This document shows, piece by piece, positions 32,410 through 43,352 of a DNA stretch of 64,000 nt. The notes below the pieces were generated by a model, which saw only the letters and a program-made list of their open reading frames with translations, did no database searches and was not told where the DNA came from. Made by a program: the position numbers and the translations under genes. The stretch is from Euglena gracilis. Taxonomy: Eukaryota; Euglenida; Euglenophyceae; Euglenales. The stretch's first letter is position 1; each line of letters opens with the position of its first letter. The stretch spans positions 40,388,011 through 40,452,010 of the forward strand of contig CP154957.1 in the NCBI GenBank assembly GCA_039621445.1, in the 5' to 3' direction.

Positions 32410-33395
32410 TAGAAATCCGGAAATCGCAAAAAACCTATTCCGTGACACACAGCCAGACAATGCCGATGGCAGTGACCTAGAGGACAGGCTGATTCGACAG
32501 GCTGATTCGATTAATCGTTTCGATTAGCCCCCCCCCCCCCGAGCTGTTCTCCTCCCTGGTCGGCCTGACCACAATAATTACTCCACCACCCTCTCAAAAG
32601 TTTTCAGCCCCACCCCCCTCTTTTGCAAAGATCTTCCAAATTTTATCCATCTTCCTCCTCTATCATTGTTTGCCACGATGAACTGCATCGGAGATGAAGG
32701 CCGCCCAGGCACTTGGTTGCATTTTTGCACATCGTCTTTTAATGTGTCTTTTCTTTCATCCGGATGCAAAATACGTCATAGTGGCTTGCACAGCAATGCA
32801 AATGCCGTTTGTGATTGACACCGTCGGAAAATTAAAAGAGCAAGTGTTTTTGGATCACCCCAAGGTCTGTTTTCGAACTGTTTGTCAAAGGATTGCCCCA
32901 GGTTTCGCTTAATCTTTGGTGAGAACTGCACATCAAGCAGTCACAAAAGGCAGGTTCACAGTCGCGCCTGCATAAATTGTCAAACGTCTGGAAGCACATG
33001 CTCGGGGTGCTGTTTGGGTTCAACCCTGGCATGTCCCCCTCACCGCTTCCTGTCACCCTACTTGAATTGGAAAAGCATGGCAAGGTCCTGTTGGATCCCC
33101 GATGGTTGCAAAAATGAAGGAAGGGGTCATAGGTTGGGTCATGGGGGGTTCACGGGGGGGACACCCCCGTTGAGCTATTCAAGGGATTTGCCCCAAAACC
33201 AAATTAAGGGAAACGGAGCAAAAATCTCATGTGCATGGGTCCAGATAGAGCCCCCGACACACAGTGACTCAAAAATTGTGTCCCAGACACAGACTCGGAT
33301 CGGGCGTGAGGATTGTGCTTGGGACACGGAGTCGGGCTGACACAGTTTACAGTTTGGGACACAGTTTACGATAAAAACCAGGTATGGGGTCCCCC
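32410..33395. other. No supported gene
   Basis: Mixed-composition DNA. Open frames of 60-150 aa on both strands around 32600-33340 contain scattered Cys (CQTSGSTCSGCCLG on +) but match nothing I recognise. One isolated monomer of the composite satellite (CAAGGGATTTGCCCC) lies at 33180. Inverted CTGACTCCGTGTCCC-like words occur at 33255-33365. Confidence 0.5.
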
Positions 33396-33745
33396 CCACT
33401 TACTAACCCCCCCCTCGGGCCGACCAACGAAACCGGACACATAAACCCCCCCCTTCGGGGAAGAAAAATGAAAGCCGCCGGGGACGATTTTTTCGGCCGC
33501 AAACCACCCAAAAACTGATTTTTTGGCAATTTTTTGAGATCGACCATCATCAAAAAATGCCATTTTTGACCAAATTTGCAAAAAATTGCCAATTTGGGAG
33601 GGTTTCGGGGTCATTTTTGGGTTCGGTTTTTCACCAACAATTCCGGGACTTATAACCCCCCCCACTTATACCCCCCCCCTCCCCCCTTCGGCCGACCAAC
33701 CAAACCGGATCCTACTAACCCCGGGGGGTTTATAAGTGGGGGGAG
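33396..33745. repeat. Palindromic block: CCCCCACTTATA / TTTATAAGTGGGG, plus dispersed repeat
   Basis: Inverted words at 33396-33440 and 33650-33745 flank a copy of the dispersed family also seen at 3545-4335 (33460-33645). Confidence 0.8.
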
Positions 33746-35610
33746 GTTAGTCACCGTGATCAAAAAGGATGAGACTTTCACCGTCCACAGAGCAAATACA
33801 GGAGGGTGGGTACAACGGGGACGGGGTGGATCTCGGACCCCCAGAGTTGATATGTTCCAGAGGTGAAAAAAAGGACCAAAACTTTAAAAAAATCTTCAAA
33901 GAATGTGCATCAGCGCACCTGATGTTGCCCAAGATATGGAAGCTATTTCGTTCGACCACTCGTTGAACAAGTTGTAAATGTCTTCATCACATATATCCTT
34001 TGGGCAATTTGAAACAAAGAGCTTGTTGCTGGCATTTGTTGGAAGAGCTTATAAAAACATGGTGAGCAACATTTATTGATGAGGGGAAAATTCACCTGAT
34101 GTGCCATCAAATTGAGTGTTATTCTCAAGGTTCATTTAGCCGAAGCGATCGCACAGGCCCCTTGTGGCAAGCCCGGATCGGTGGCGCGGACGTATGGTGT
34201 ATCTTACTGAACTGTTTCTGAACAGGCGAATATGTGGCAAGGACTGGAAATGGCTCTCATGTGTCAAGTGGCCCGAAATTTGGAATGGGGGCAATGTCCT
34301 GAACAGCTTCTAGATTGCGGAACCTCAGATACTTCAAGTACTCATTCCCCATACCAAATGTCATAACTCTTTGGAGACCCAAACCACCGAACGCCCACCG
34401 ACACTTACCAACCATCGTCAGGAGCTCTTAGCTGGCCCACGGGCCTGAACCAGAAACCATTTTCTGCCTACGACCAATGGCCCTGAGGCCAAAATTGGTA
34501 CCCTTCAGGCGTACACAAACAGGCCCTCACCTACCTCATCGGATCTGTGGATACTCACCTTCAGGCAAACCGTGACAGTCACATGAAACCCTACATGACA
34601 CACACACGCCAAAGCAGGCAGCACAGCACAACACACACGCCCCCCCCTTGCTCTTTATATGTTCCCGCCCTTGGGCGCCCGAATTGTTTCAAAACGGCTT
34701 TCCGGCTTTTCGGCCGCTGCGAGCGGCGAAAAAGCCGTGGAAAACGGCCGAAAAGCCGTGTTGAACGGCGAATATGCCGTTTCTCCGGGCCCTTTTGGCA
34801 GAAAAGCCGTTTAGCCGGCAGCACTGGCGCAAAAGCCGGCTTGTCGAACTCCCCCCCGAGGAAAACCGAAAAGGGAGCAAGGGACACCGAGGGCGAAGCA
34901 CCAAGGCCTTGTGAAACTGAGGCCCCCCTTCACTCTGCCGGCGCACGAGGCAAAAAAAACGCCCATTTCCTTTGCCGTGGCCTTTTTTTTTAGCGTCGCT
35001 GGCTTCCCCCGTTTGTTCCGACAACATACTTGCCAACCCCTCAACTAGCAAGGAAAGACATCACAATACAAAATTGTTCGGGTGCTGTCAAAAAAGTGCC
35101 GTGCCTCCGCCACTTTGTTCTGCAACGAGTGCAGTATAAGCTCTTGAAAAGGAGAAGTGCGTGCGTGTATGTGTGTTTGCGTGTGCATTTGCGTGTGCAT
35201 TTGTGTGTGTGTGTGCGTGCGTGCGTGTGCATGTGCGTGTGCGTGTGTGTTTTCTGTCTTTCTATGTGCATATAATTGGTATGTTGTAGCGTATACAGGC
35301 CGAATTGCACCATTTCTCGTTCAGGAAAAAGAATTCCTCTACGAAAAAGAGGGGTTCAAAATGAGGCTCACAAACCAGAACAAAACATCCATTGCACACA
35401 TGGTGGCCATCATGGGGCATCCTGGCAGATGGCCATCCTAGGTTGTGATGGCCTTCAAGGGTCATGATGGACATCAAGGGTCATGATGGCCACCACAGGT
35501 CATGATGGCCATCACAGGTCCTGATGGCCATCATTGGTCATTATGGCCATCATGGGTCATGATGGCCATCATGGATCATGATTGCCATTTGGGTCAGGAT
35601 GGGCATCATG
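33746..35610. other. Non-coding DNA with short repeats
   Basis: 33746-34670: no gene seen. 34690-34830: GGCTTTTCGGCCG and CGGCCGAAAAGCC inverted words. 35155-35255: GTGTGTGCGTGC microsatellite. 35400-35610: about ten tandem copies of a roughly 20-bp unit GGTCATGATGGCCATCATG-like, which is itself palindromic. Confidence 0.7.
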
Positions 35611-35624
35611 GGTTGTGATGCACC

Positions 35625-36768
35625 TCATGACAACCATGGACAGAAAAATGGCCCTAAAGTGCTCCAAGGTGGGGGGAAAAAAAGAAAATATCCCAAAACT
35701 GGAAAAACCAAATCCAACAGAAGCATTTTTTTGTGGAGGACGTTGTGTGCACCGTGCATTGCATCTAGAAGAACTTGGGTTCGTGGAAGAGCTGTGAGAA
35801 TTGCTGACGGTCGTGACGCTGTCTCCAATTCTCGTGGGAGTGCATTCCAGTTGGTGACCTCAGCGGGTGGTGCAGCACAAAAAGGGCAAATTTCCCGACT
35901 GGCTGCGGTTGCTGTGGGTCCATCTGCACCTGTCACTTTATATTCCACCATGTGATCACCCACGAAGAAGTTTCGTATTCGCAGTTGTTTTCCTCAACAG
36001 TGGTTGTTGCAAATAGGGTGCGTTTCAAAGGGGTGTCTGGGGCCAAGCAGGTTACATCTGTTTTCTTTTTTGTCCTCAAGTCACAAACAACACATCAGTG
36101 AAAAGCACCCTGGGAAAGCCTTCTAAATGCTCCAAAGCGGCATGAAAACCAGCTCCTTGAAGTAGGGCTTTCACAGAAGCCATACTTTCTGTCCCCAGAA
36201 GAACGGCACAGTGAGCGTACCGCTCCACTGCATGCAACTTAAATGCTGGTGTTTCCCCGTGAGGGCCATTGTTAAGGTGAGGTAATTTGTCTTCCATCGA
36301 GGAACACCATCAACACCCCAGCGTACCCAAAGTTCACCTGGTTTGGGCCAGTCACGTTGTGTCCTCCCACCTTCCATGACACTGAGTACATGCGCCAGTT
36401 TTCGCACAAGGTCCACACTCGCTGAAGGCCACCCACCAGAATATCGGCTCAAGGGGCATTCCATTTCTGGACCTTTCAAATACTCCCACGTTAGTTGAAC
36501 ACATGTCCACGGGATAGTTCTTCCCAATGTGACGTCACGTGTTGTTCGTCCGGATGTACCGTCGTTCAAAACACATGTCGATTGCGTTTTTTTTCACATC
36601 GTCCACATACGGCTTGTGTTTGGTGTCAACAAGGACAATACGTCCTGGGGTGTGTTCAGCCAGCCCCCAAATAACACCAAACGTTTGATTAACAGAAGCC
36701 AGAAATTTTTTCAGCCTTCTCCACTCAGTCACACGACTAATTCCTGTCTTCTTGCTTCTTCGTGCCAT
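35625..36768 (-). pseudogene. Unrecognised, probably element-derived protein (broken frames)
   Basis: Successive minus-strand segments read MARRSKKTGISRVTEWRRLK (start 36768), TPGRIVLVDTKHKPYVDDV, then in other frames ELWVRWGVDGVPRWKTNYLT, AFKLHAVERYAHCAVLLGTE, and at 35640-35960 ICPFCAAPPAEVTNW with LDAMHGAHNVLHKKMLLL. The order (a W-x-x-D-G block, a C-x2-C half-zinc site, then an L-D-x-M-H block) recalls a family of dispersed multicopy proteins that I remember from repeat-rich animal and protist genomes, without an assigned function. That comparison is weak. Three breaks separate the segments. These may be introns or decay. Confidence 0.45.
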
Positions 36769-37222
36769 GGTGAAGAACTGAATGTCTTGCGCAGAATGTT
36801 TCACGTCCGAAATAAGGAAGTCCTTCAAAGCACAAAGGGAAGAAGGACCAGACAAAAGACGGCCACAGAAAGTGCAGAATCGCAGCAGTATTGGGCTAAA
36901 AAGACGAATTGCCAAAAATGAGTGGCAAAAAAGCCGTACAAGCATCCACGGATGCACATGATCATGAACATGCCTACAATCGCGATTACAATCGCCCGTT
37001 TATACCACAACTTAAGATTCCCCCCCCCTAAGGGTGAATCCTCGGATGAGGAACCGGTTTTTACAACAAAAACCGCAAATCCTCCGGTTTTACAACAAGA
37101 AATTCGCGAATCGGGACTGATTTGCGGTTGTAGGATTCGCCAAGTCTGCAATTCCTAATTCAAGATTGCAAAGTCATTGAAGAATGCCAATTGTTCTGTG
37201 GGGAGCAAAATGCTTACACTGA

Positions 37223-37852
37223 TTGCGTGGGTCAATGATTGAACCTCAAAGAATTCCTGTCTTTGCTTGTGCTGTGCTGGAAGTTTTGAAAAGTTCAATG
37301 CCAGAAAGGTCAAAAGTGAGACACTGGGTCCAGGCCAAGAATGGGCACTCAAACAATCAGTGTACACCCTGTACAACAAGTCAGCTCCCGGGCTTGGTCA
37401 GCCCAGATGTCATTGAGGAAGTGTCCAGAAAGCTGCAGGATGGACTGGGAAGATGGACCACATCCATGATAGAATGGGTACAGAAGGTGCAATCCAGCAG
37501 CTGCAGATGTGGACAGATTGGGGTCCACTGCTGTCCAAGGACTGTGATTGAAGGTGAAGCTGATCACCATGTACATCCTGTGTCCCAAGAGTATGTTTTC
37601 AGGGCTTTGGAAGTTCTGCAGCAGCAGAAGAGCCCTGTCATTGCAATTACATCTGTACAATGTGTTGGTGTTCAGGCGGCTGAAGTGGAGCAGATTGCAA
37701 CCATTCCAAGAGTGGAAGTTGCTGTGGAAGATGACAATCAATCTGAAGACAAGATGAAACAAAAAGAGACATCCAAGGAAAGACGAATCGGGAGATTACA
37801 ATCTAAGAAGAGGAAGAAGGAGGAGCCGCTGAAGCCATTCCCTGTGCGCTGA
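37223..37852 (+). CDS. Element-encoded protein of unknown function, about 209 aa
   Basis: An open frame, ATG to TGA, starting inside the left terminal region of the TIR element. It contains SPDVIEEVSRKLQDGLGRWT (helical), a Cys/His cluster (CRCGQIGVHCC, then ADHHVHP), an acidic stretch and a strongly basic Lys/Arg C-terminus (SKKRKKEEPLK) resembling a nuclear localisation signal. Composition is convincing for a protein but I recognise no family. It could be the DNA-binding or regulatory protein of the transposon, or a truncated transposase. Confidence 0.5.
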   Translation: MRGSMIEPQRIPVFACAVLEVLKSSMPERSKVRHWVQAKNGHSNNQCTPCTTSQLPGLVSPDVIEEVSRKLQDGLGRWTTSMIEWVQKVQSSSCRCGQIGVHCCPRTVIEGEADHHVHPVSQEYVFRALEVLQQQKSPVIAITSVQCVGVQAAEVEQIATIPRVEVAVEDDNQSEDKMKQKETSKERRIGRLQSKKRKKEEPLKPFPVR

Positions 37853-38435
37853 ACCTTGTGTGTTTGCTGTGATTTCATTGCAATTTAAGTGTAAGCATTT
37901 TCCTGGTTTGGTTTGTGATTGCCCAGCCACCATTTGTAGAGATTTGCCCTGCAGGGCACTTTGCTTTTGGGTTTCCCCTTTTGATTTGCCCAGATTTCCC
38001 TTAAACAGGGCAGGCACCAAAGAGATGGATGTCATTGCCCAGTTGGGGAAGGGTCAGGGCACAAGGGGGGGGGTACTCTGTTTTGCCCGCATGGGCACAG
38101 ATGTACGGCAGGGCACATAACTGAAAAGTGGATAAAGACATTTGGAGCTGAAGATTTTCCTCCTTGCCCAGATTTTTTGCCCACAATTCCTTTTTTTGGC
38201 TGCCCGATTCTGAGCACAAAAATCAGGATCCCCTTTTCATGATTGCCCGAATTCCCTCTAGGGTACATTTTTGTTGGCCCCCCCCCCCAGGGCCCAGGGA
38301 TGACTGCCCAGGGGGAGTGACAAAAATTCGGGCACGTGGGGGGGGGGCAGATCAGGGCGAGGTTGGAATTTCGACTTGGCAAATTTGACCTGCGAATGCC
38401 AATTGACATTCCAAGGAATGTTCTGAAGGAAGGGG

Positions 38436-38901
38436 GTGTAGGATTCGCCAAGTCTGCAATTCCTAATTCAAGATTGCAAAGTCATTGAAGAATGCCAATT
38501 GTTCTGTAGGGAGCAAAATGCTCACACAGATTGCGTGGGTCACTAATTGAACCTCAAAGAATTCCTGTCTTTGCTTGTGCTGTGCTGGAAGGTTTAAAAA
38601 GTTCAATGCCAGAAAGGTCAAAAGTGAGACACTGGGTCCAGGCCAAGAATGGGCAATCAAAATGAGGGCGGGGGCCCTGGCCCAGATGGCCTTTTCCTTG
38701 GCATTGCAATCTCCAATCTGGACTTTTTCAGTGAAATCTGAACTTGTCAAAAACTTGATCTTTTCTGCCTTCCAACCTTCCCAGATCACTGGCAATATAT
38801 ATAATAAAAGCAGTACTCATACTCCACGCAAACAGTACATGACCCTTCCCACTTGCAAAGTAAGGCAGCAGGTGTAATTAGGAATCTGCGCGAACCTACA
38901 C
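38436..38901. mobile_element. 466-bp MITE derived from the surrounding transposon
   Basis: Begins GTGTAGGATTCGCCAAG and ends GCGCGAACCTACAC. The left 221 bp match 37129-37349 and the right 242 bp match 39732-39967, joined at a short GAGGGCGGGGGCC junction. It is therefore an internal-deletion derivative of the same transposon, inserted into a full-length relative. No gene is present. Confidence 0.85.
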
Positions 38902-39424
38902 CCCCCTGCTTCAAGACCTTGTCAATGACAAGGTCACACAACACCGTAGGCCAGTGAGCCCTTGCCATCATTGATGCCTCAATGACAGAAAAGGAATCCC
39001 AACCGCCCAGGGCATCCCCCCAGAGCCTTTGGAAAAACCGTCGCAAACTGGTCCTTCCCGCCTTTTCGACCAGCTTGCCACAGTAATCCCCAAAGGGTAG
39101 GGAGATGGACAACAAACAAACAAAACGGGAGAGAATTGTGATTCGGAGGGGAAAAATTACAAAGCAGCAATGCAAAGCGAACCGACGCGATTGTCCACAG
39201 CCAAGTCCAATTACCACCACCTCGACGCCAAATCACACACGGCGGAGGGTTTCTGCGTAAACGCTCGGATAACGCACAACCAGAGGGGCAGCAGCCAGCG
39301 GCATTGCCACAGCCGTACGCGGCGATGACCACATTCGACAACCAGTAATTGAAATTGCGCGGCCATCCACAGCCACAGCAGCAGCAGCCTGCAATGTAAA
39401 ATCTTCCCACGAATCTGTCAAATC

Positions 39425-39784
39425 TTACTCCTGCTGGCGGCTGGCGGCTGCAATCTGCTGCCGCCTCCTCCGTCTCTGGAGTGTTCTGGGCTTGGGCTTG
39501 ACTCCATATGTCTGAACTTCCCTGTCCACAGTGGTAATCCCAGATGATGATTCCAATCTTGGAGATTGTGATGCCACAGGCATGGCCATGTCAGACACAT
39601 CCTTTGACATTTTCTCTCCTTTCAGACTTGACTTCTGAGGTTTGCTGGCCGGATTCCAATTGCTCTTATCAGGCCATTGGCCCACTTGGTGGCAATCTTG
39701 GGTTGTCTGTTTGTACGGGAGCTGTACTGTTTGTGAGGGCGGCCCTGGCCCAGATGGCCTTTTCCTTGGCATTGCAATCTCCAA
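39425..39784 (-). CDS. Possible second element protein, about 119 aa
   Basis: A minus-strand frame starting MEIAMPRKRPSGPGPPSQTV, in the right terminal region, and ending with an Arg/Gln-rich tail (RRRRRQQIAAASRQQE). Low-complexity, basic, no recognised domain. It may be one exon of a longer minus-strand gene that continues in the frame at 38900-39220 (RRFFQRLWGDALGGWDSFSV). Low certainty. Confidence 0.3.
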   Translation of the reverse strand: MEIAMPRKRPSGPGPPSQTVQLPYKQTTQDCHQVGQWPDKSNWNPASKPQKSSLKGEKMSKDVSDMAMPVASQSPRLESSSGITTVDREVQTYGVKPKPRTLQRRRRRQQIAAASRQQE

Positions 39785-39967
39785 TCTGGACTTTTTAAGT
39801 GAAATCTGAACTTGTCAAAAACTTGATGTTTTCTGCCTTCCAACCTTCCCAGATCACTGGCAACATAAAATAAAAGCAGTACTCATACTCCACGCAAACA
39901 GTACATGACCCTTGCCACCTGCAAAGTAAGGCAGCAGGTGTAATTAGGAATCTGCGCGAACCTACAC

Positions 39968-40207
39968 AGTTAATCATGATGGTACTCAAACTACCGTAGG
40001 TACCATGGGTATTTGGTACATCACAATTCCGCGAATTGTATGGTTGTGGTTCGCGATTCCGCGATTCGGATTGTAAAGGGTCGCGATTCCGCAATTCGGG
40101 GTGTGGTAACATACCAGGGGAGTACGAATCCCGTTGTTCACCCGCAAATCGGGGAACCACGGTAAATTACGTGTTTCGCATTCGCGATCCATGGCCAATA
40201 CCCAAGG
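39968..40207. other. Flank with TTCGCGATTCCGCGATTCGG words
   Basis: GCGATTCCGCGAATT-type words in both orientations at 40020-40180, the continuation of similar DNA just left of the TIR element. No gene. Confidence 0.6.
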
Positions 40208-42050
40208 TTGGGGTATGGCTCATACCGACTGGGAGAGAACCAAATGAAAGAACAATTCGATGCGGTTCTCCTCCATTTCATTCCTACAATTATCAAGGAC
40301 ATCCACCGCGAGGAACTCGCGGGCAACAAACTCACACTTGAACATCGATGGAACTATGTTTCCAAACAAATGAAACTCTCACAACTTTTGGGACAGATAC
40401 AATCGGCTTACACCCACCACCCTACCGCTGGTGTCCCTGCGGTACGGTAAGTGCCCTACAAAAGAATTCTTCTCCAAAAATCCCCACGGGGATACGGTAA
40501 ACATACAAACTCCCCAAAGGGAGATACAAAAACGCGCTATCCGCGCTCTTCTGACCAATCTTCTGACAAGACTTGCTTTCTGTGCAACCATTCGGGGCAT
40601 ATGTCCCGAGACTGCCCCCACCCTGATACGTGAAAGCGGAATCAGAGTCCAGGGGGTTCACAATCCTCGCGGGGCTCACACTCCTCTTGGTTTTCACACA
40701 AATCTGGAAAATCACAATCTTCCGGTTATCGCCAAAGGTCCCGATCACCGTTCCGCGACCGCGGACGCGATCACGCACCTCGTGGCCGATAACCCCGACC
40801 CCCTTACAAACGTGTGACAAATCGCGACTAATCGCGATCACGTTCGCGAAGTGGATCATCTTCGCGATCGTCATCCGGGAAACCGGGTTACAACAACCGT
40901 GGTCGAACGGGATTCCGTTTACCAAGATCTCCAAACCCATCACAAAACCGACAAAAATCACAAAACCGACAAACGTGTTCCCTTTGTGGACCACATAACC
41001 ACCATTCGCCCAAATGTTACCGTTCTCGCTCTCCCCGCCCGAACCAACGTCACCACAATGATGCAAAACACAACAACAAACACAAACAATCGTCGGAGGA
41101 GGGAACCCCGGCTGGGGGCATGGAGGGGGATGAGAACTCCGAATCCTCGTTGGAGGACGACCACAATGCGGTCCGCGCATTGCGCGCTGTCTACTCACAC
41201 AAGAAAACGATAAACAGCCGAAGTGCTGAATCGGACTTGGAGTAGGGGAGCCCGAGGTCCGTGGGCACGGACCTCTGGGCTGATGAACAGACGGAAGTAG
41301 GACCTGTTCAACCTTACTTTCCCTGCCCATCTGCCTTTTTGGTCGGTACCCGGAAAATTTTCGGGTCCCCCACCCCCCACTCCAAATTTCTGCCTGGAAT
41401 GCTGAGCAAAGTAGGAACGGGATCCTGGAATAGTTGGAGAGACAACAATTTTACACCAGACCCTGCACTTTGCGGACCCCCCATGGAACTTTTGGTCCAA
41501 GCGGAAATCCGAACACAAAATTTTTCTACCAAATGCAAAATTTTGGTCGACACAGGGTGTCGAATCCCCCTTCTCTTCCGAATGGGATTAATTCCCAACT
41601 CCCTCTTGGTGAAAGCCAAGTACCCCATCAAAATTATGACTGCTGACAACAGCCCCATGTGTGGTGGTGACTTGGGATGCTTTAAGGACATACTCCTCCC
41701 CATCATCCCCAAGCACCACTCACAGCCCCCACACATAAAAAATTTCCTTGGTACCTGGAGTTACGAATCGGGTATCCGCGGGTCTGATGCAATTTTGGTT
41801 TTTTTACGTTCTTGCGTCAGAACCGCCTTGTTGTGGATTGCCCCTCCCTCGGTTTGCGCACTACTTCACACACACAACCCACACCACCGAATTTCTCCCC
41901 CAAGACATCTTCCCAGAAGTCCCCCCGCCTTGCCACAACGTTTTTTACAACCGAAAACACCGTTTCCTACCCTAGGGGTAAAGAGAAAGCTGCCCCCCTG
42001 CCCACTACAATTTTACCACACGTTTCCCATGCGGTGGGGCAGCGAGTAGC
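40208..42050 (+). pseudogene. Retroelement Gag (CCHC and RS-rich) and retropepsin, same-frame stops
   Basis: One reading frame runs from 40208 to about 41750. It holds a charged N-terminus, a zinc knuckle CFLCNHSGHMSRDC (about 40574-40615), a long Ser/Arg-rich stretch, a second Cys/His cluster (TCSLCGPHNHHSPKCY, about 40976) and an acidic segment. A retropepsin follows: KILVDTGCRIPLLF (about 41540), with the active-site D-T-G. After a T7-run frameshift near 41800 the protease end NRLVVDCPSLGLR follows. Five stops interrupt the frame without shifting it: TAA 40448, TGA 40631, TAA 40790, TAA 40829, TAG 41244. Each could be CAA, CGA or CAG with one C-to-T change. Gag packages RNA and the protease cuts the polyprotein; this copy looks inactive unless stops are read through. 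Confidence 0.75.
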
Positions 42051-42110
42051 TTAACCCCCCACGTTTCACTGGGTTCCAAGGCGAAAGCCCAAAGGCCTGA
42101 AGAAATTTCG

Positions 42111-43352
42111 GTGTCGAGTAGCCGCCCAGCTGCACAACGTTTACGTTTTCCACCAGGTGTGTCGATTTCAGACACCCCTGTACACCCCCCAGCAGCTACA
42201 ACTTCCAACACCCCCATGCACACACTACACATGACTGTCATGCACTACCAGACCGACACTTCCTACGAATGCGCACATTGCCGGAGAATTTCCACGCAAC
42301 CTGATTTCGACTGTGAACGTATTGTTGAACCTTCCAAACTAATCGCTTTCCACAACAACCGGAGTACACTTGGTAACGGAACCGGTACCGAGTTTACCCT
42401 GACCGCTGAACGAGAACACAACACACCGGGTTGTTACCCGTTGTGTGTTGAAGTACATCGACAATTGGACAAACGCGGAATCGTGTCCCTGTTCGGAATC
42501 GCGAGAATCGCGCAGCAGGACCTCCAATGGCAGAAAGCCAATCTCTCTGACCCCGAATATCAGAATGCCAACCCCTCTAATGCCCCTTCGTACAAGTAGC
42601 AAAATGCCAACGACAATCGTCCTTTACACGATACACCTGATATACTTGGTATAATGCCTGATGAAGTGTCTTCGGACACAACCTATTACCGATGTGGCTC
42701 GGTAAACTGTGTTTCAGCCCTCCATAGGACTGAAACCGCGACAGTTTTCGCGAACCGCATCTGGAATGCCTTCAATTTTGGACAATACCACATTTTGGAA
42801 ACTTTGTTTTCCAAAAACGCACATATCGTGAAGTCGATGGACCTACAATTGGAGATTGACGCATTCTCGTCGAAAGCACATTCTCGTTTATCCAATTACT
42901 GGTAAAGCCATACGAATGCGTTTCATAAGTTTTGGGATAATGTGGTCCTGTGGCTACATCCACCTCTGAAACTTATCCCTCTTGTCGTTAACAAGATCCT
43001 TCGGGATCAAGCATGCGGTGTGCTACTGATTCCTATAAATCCCGAGGCGGAATGGTTCCAACAACTGACGTATGTCACTTTTCAGTGGTGGGATTTACCG
43101 AATGACACCCCCTTGTTCGAAGATTTTTGCGGTGTCATGTTACCACCATTGAAAGAAATCATTTTTCGTGTTTGTTTCTTTGATGTATTCGGCACTGTTG
43201 ACCACACTGACAAATTCCTACAGGATAAAAGTCAGAATGACCAAATATACCAACTATCCACAGTGATAGAAAGCGGTGGCCAACATCCCAAATCACAAGA
43301 ACTATGTACAAAGATCAATCGCGAATTAAGTGATATTTTAGAACATCACTGA
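42111..43352 (+). pseudogene. Retroelement polyprotein segment with NPPF/DAM-like domain
   Basis: One frame continues through a TAG (42597) and a TAA (42903) to a TGA at 43350. Early on it has a C-x2-C site (YECAHCRRIS). The later part, LEIDAFSSKAHSRLSNYW-stop-SHTNAFHKFWDN then LWLHPPLKLIPLVVNKI and GVLLIP, matches the D-x-F-A/S...N-A-F...W...N-P-P-F...L...V pattern. That segment, likened to a DNA adenine methyltransferase, lies downstream of RNase H in DIRS-type and related retroelements. The TAA falls inside this conserved block, so the ancestor read it as sense. Reverse transcriptase and RNase H, expected just upstream, are absent. Confidence 0.6.

Larger units (their letters stand above)
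37129..39967. mobile_element. TIR DNA transposon, about 2.84 kb including a nested derivative
   Basis: The left end TGTAGGATTCGCCAAG...ATTCCTAATT (37129) and right end AATTAGGAATCTGCGCGAAC CTACAC (ending 39967) are terminal inverted repeats. The first 220 bp and last 235 bp are duplicated almost exactly in the element at 38436-38901, which lies inside. Removing that insert leaves about 2.37 kb with a plus-strand frame (37223-37852) and a minus-strand frame (39425-39784). No DDE transposase motif is recognised. It interrupts TTCGCGATT-rich DNA present on both sides (37080-37128 and 40025-40110). Confidence 0.75.

Noticed and set aside
37129-38656. Direct repeats 37129-37349 and 38436-38656 as LTRs of one retroelement
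   Set aside because: Each copy's outer end pairs with an inverted right end (38901, 39967), so they are TIR transposon ends with a nested derivative, not LTRs.
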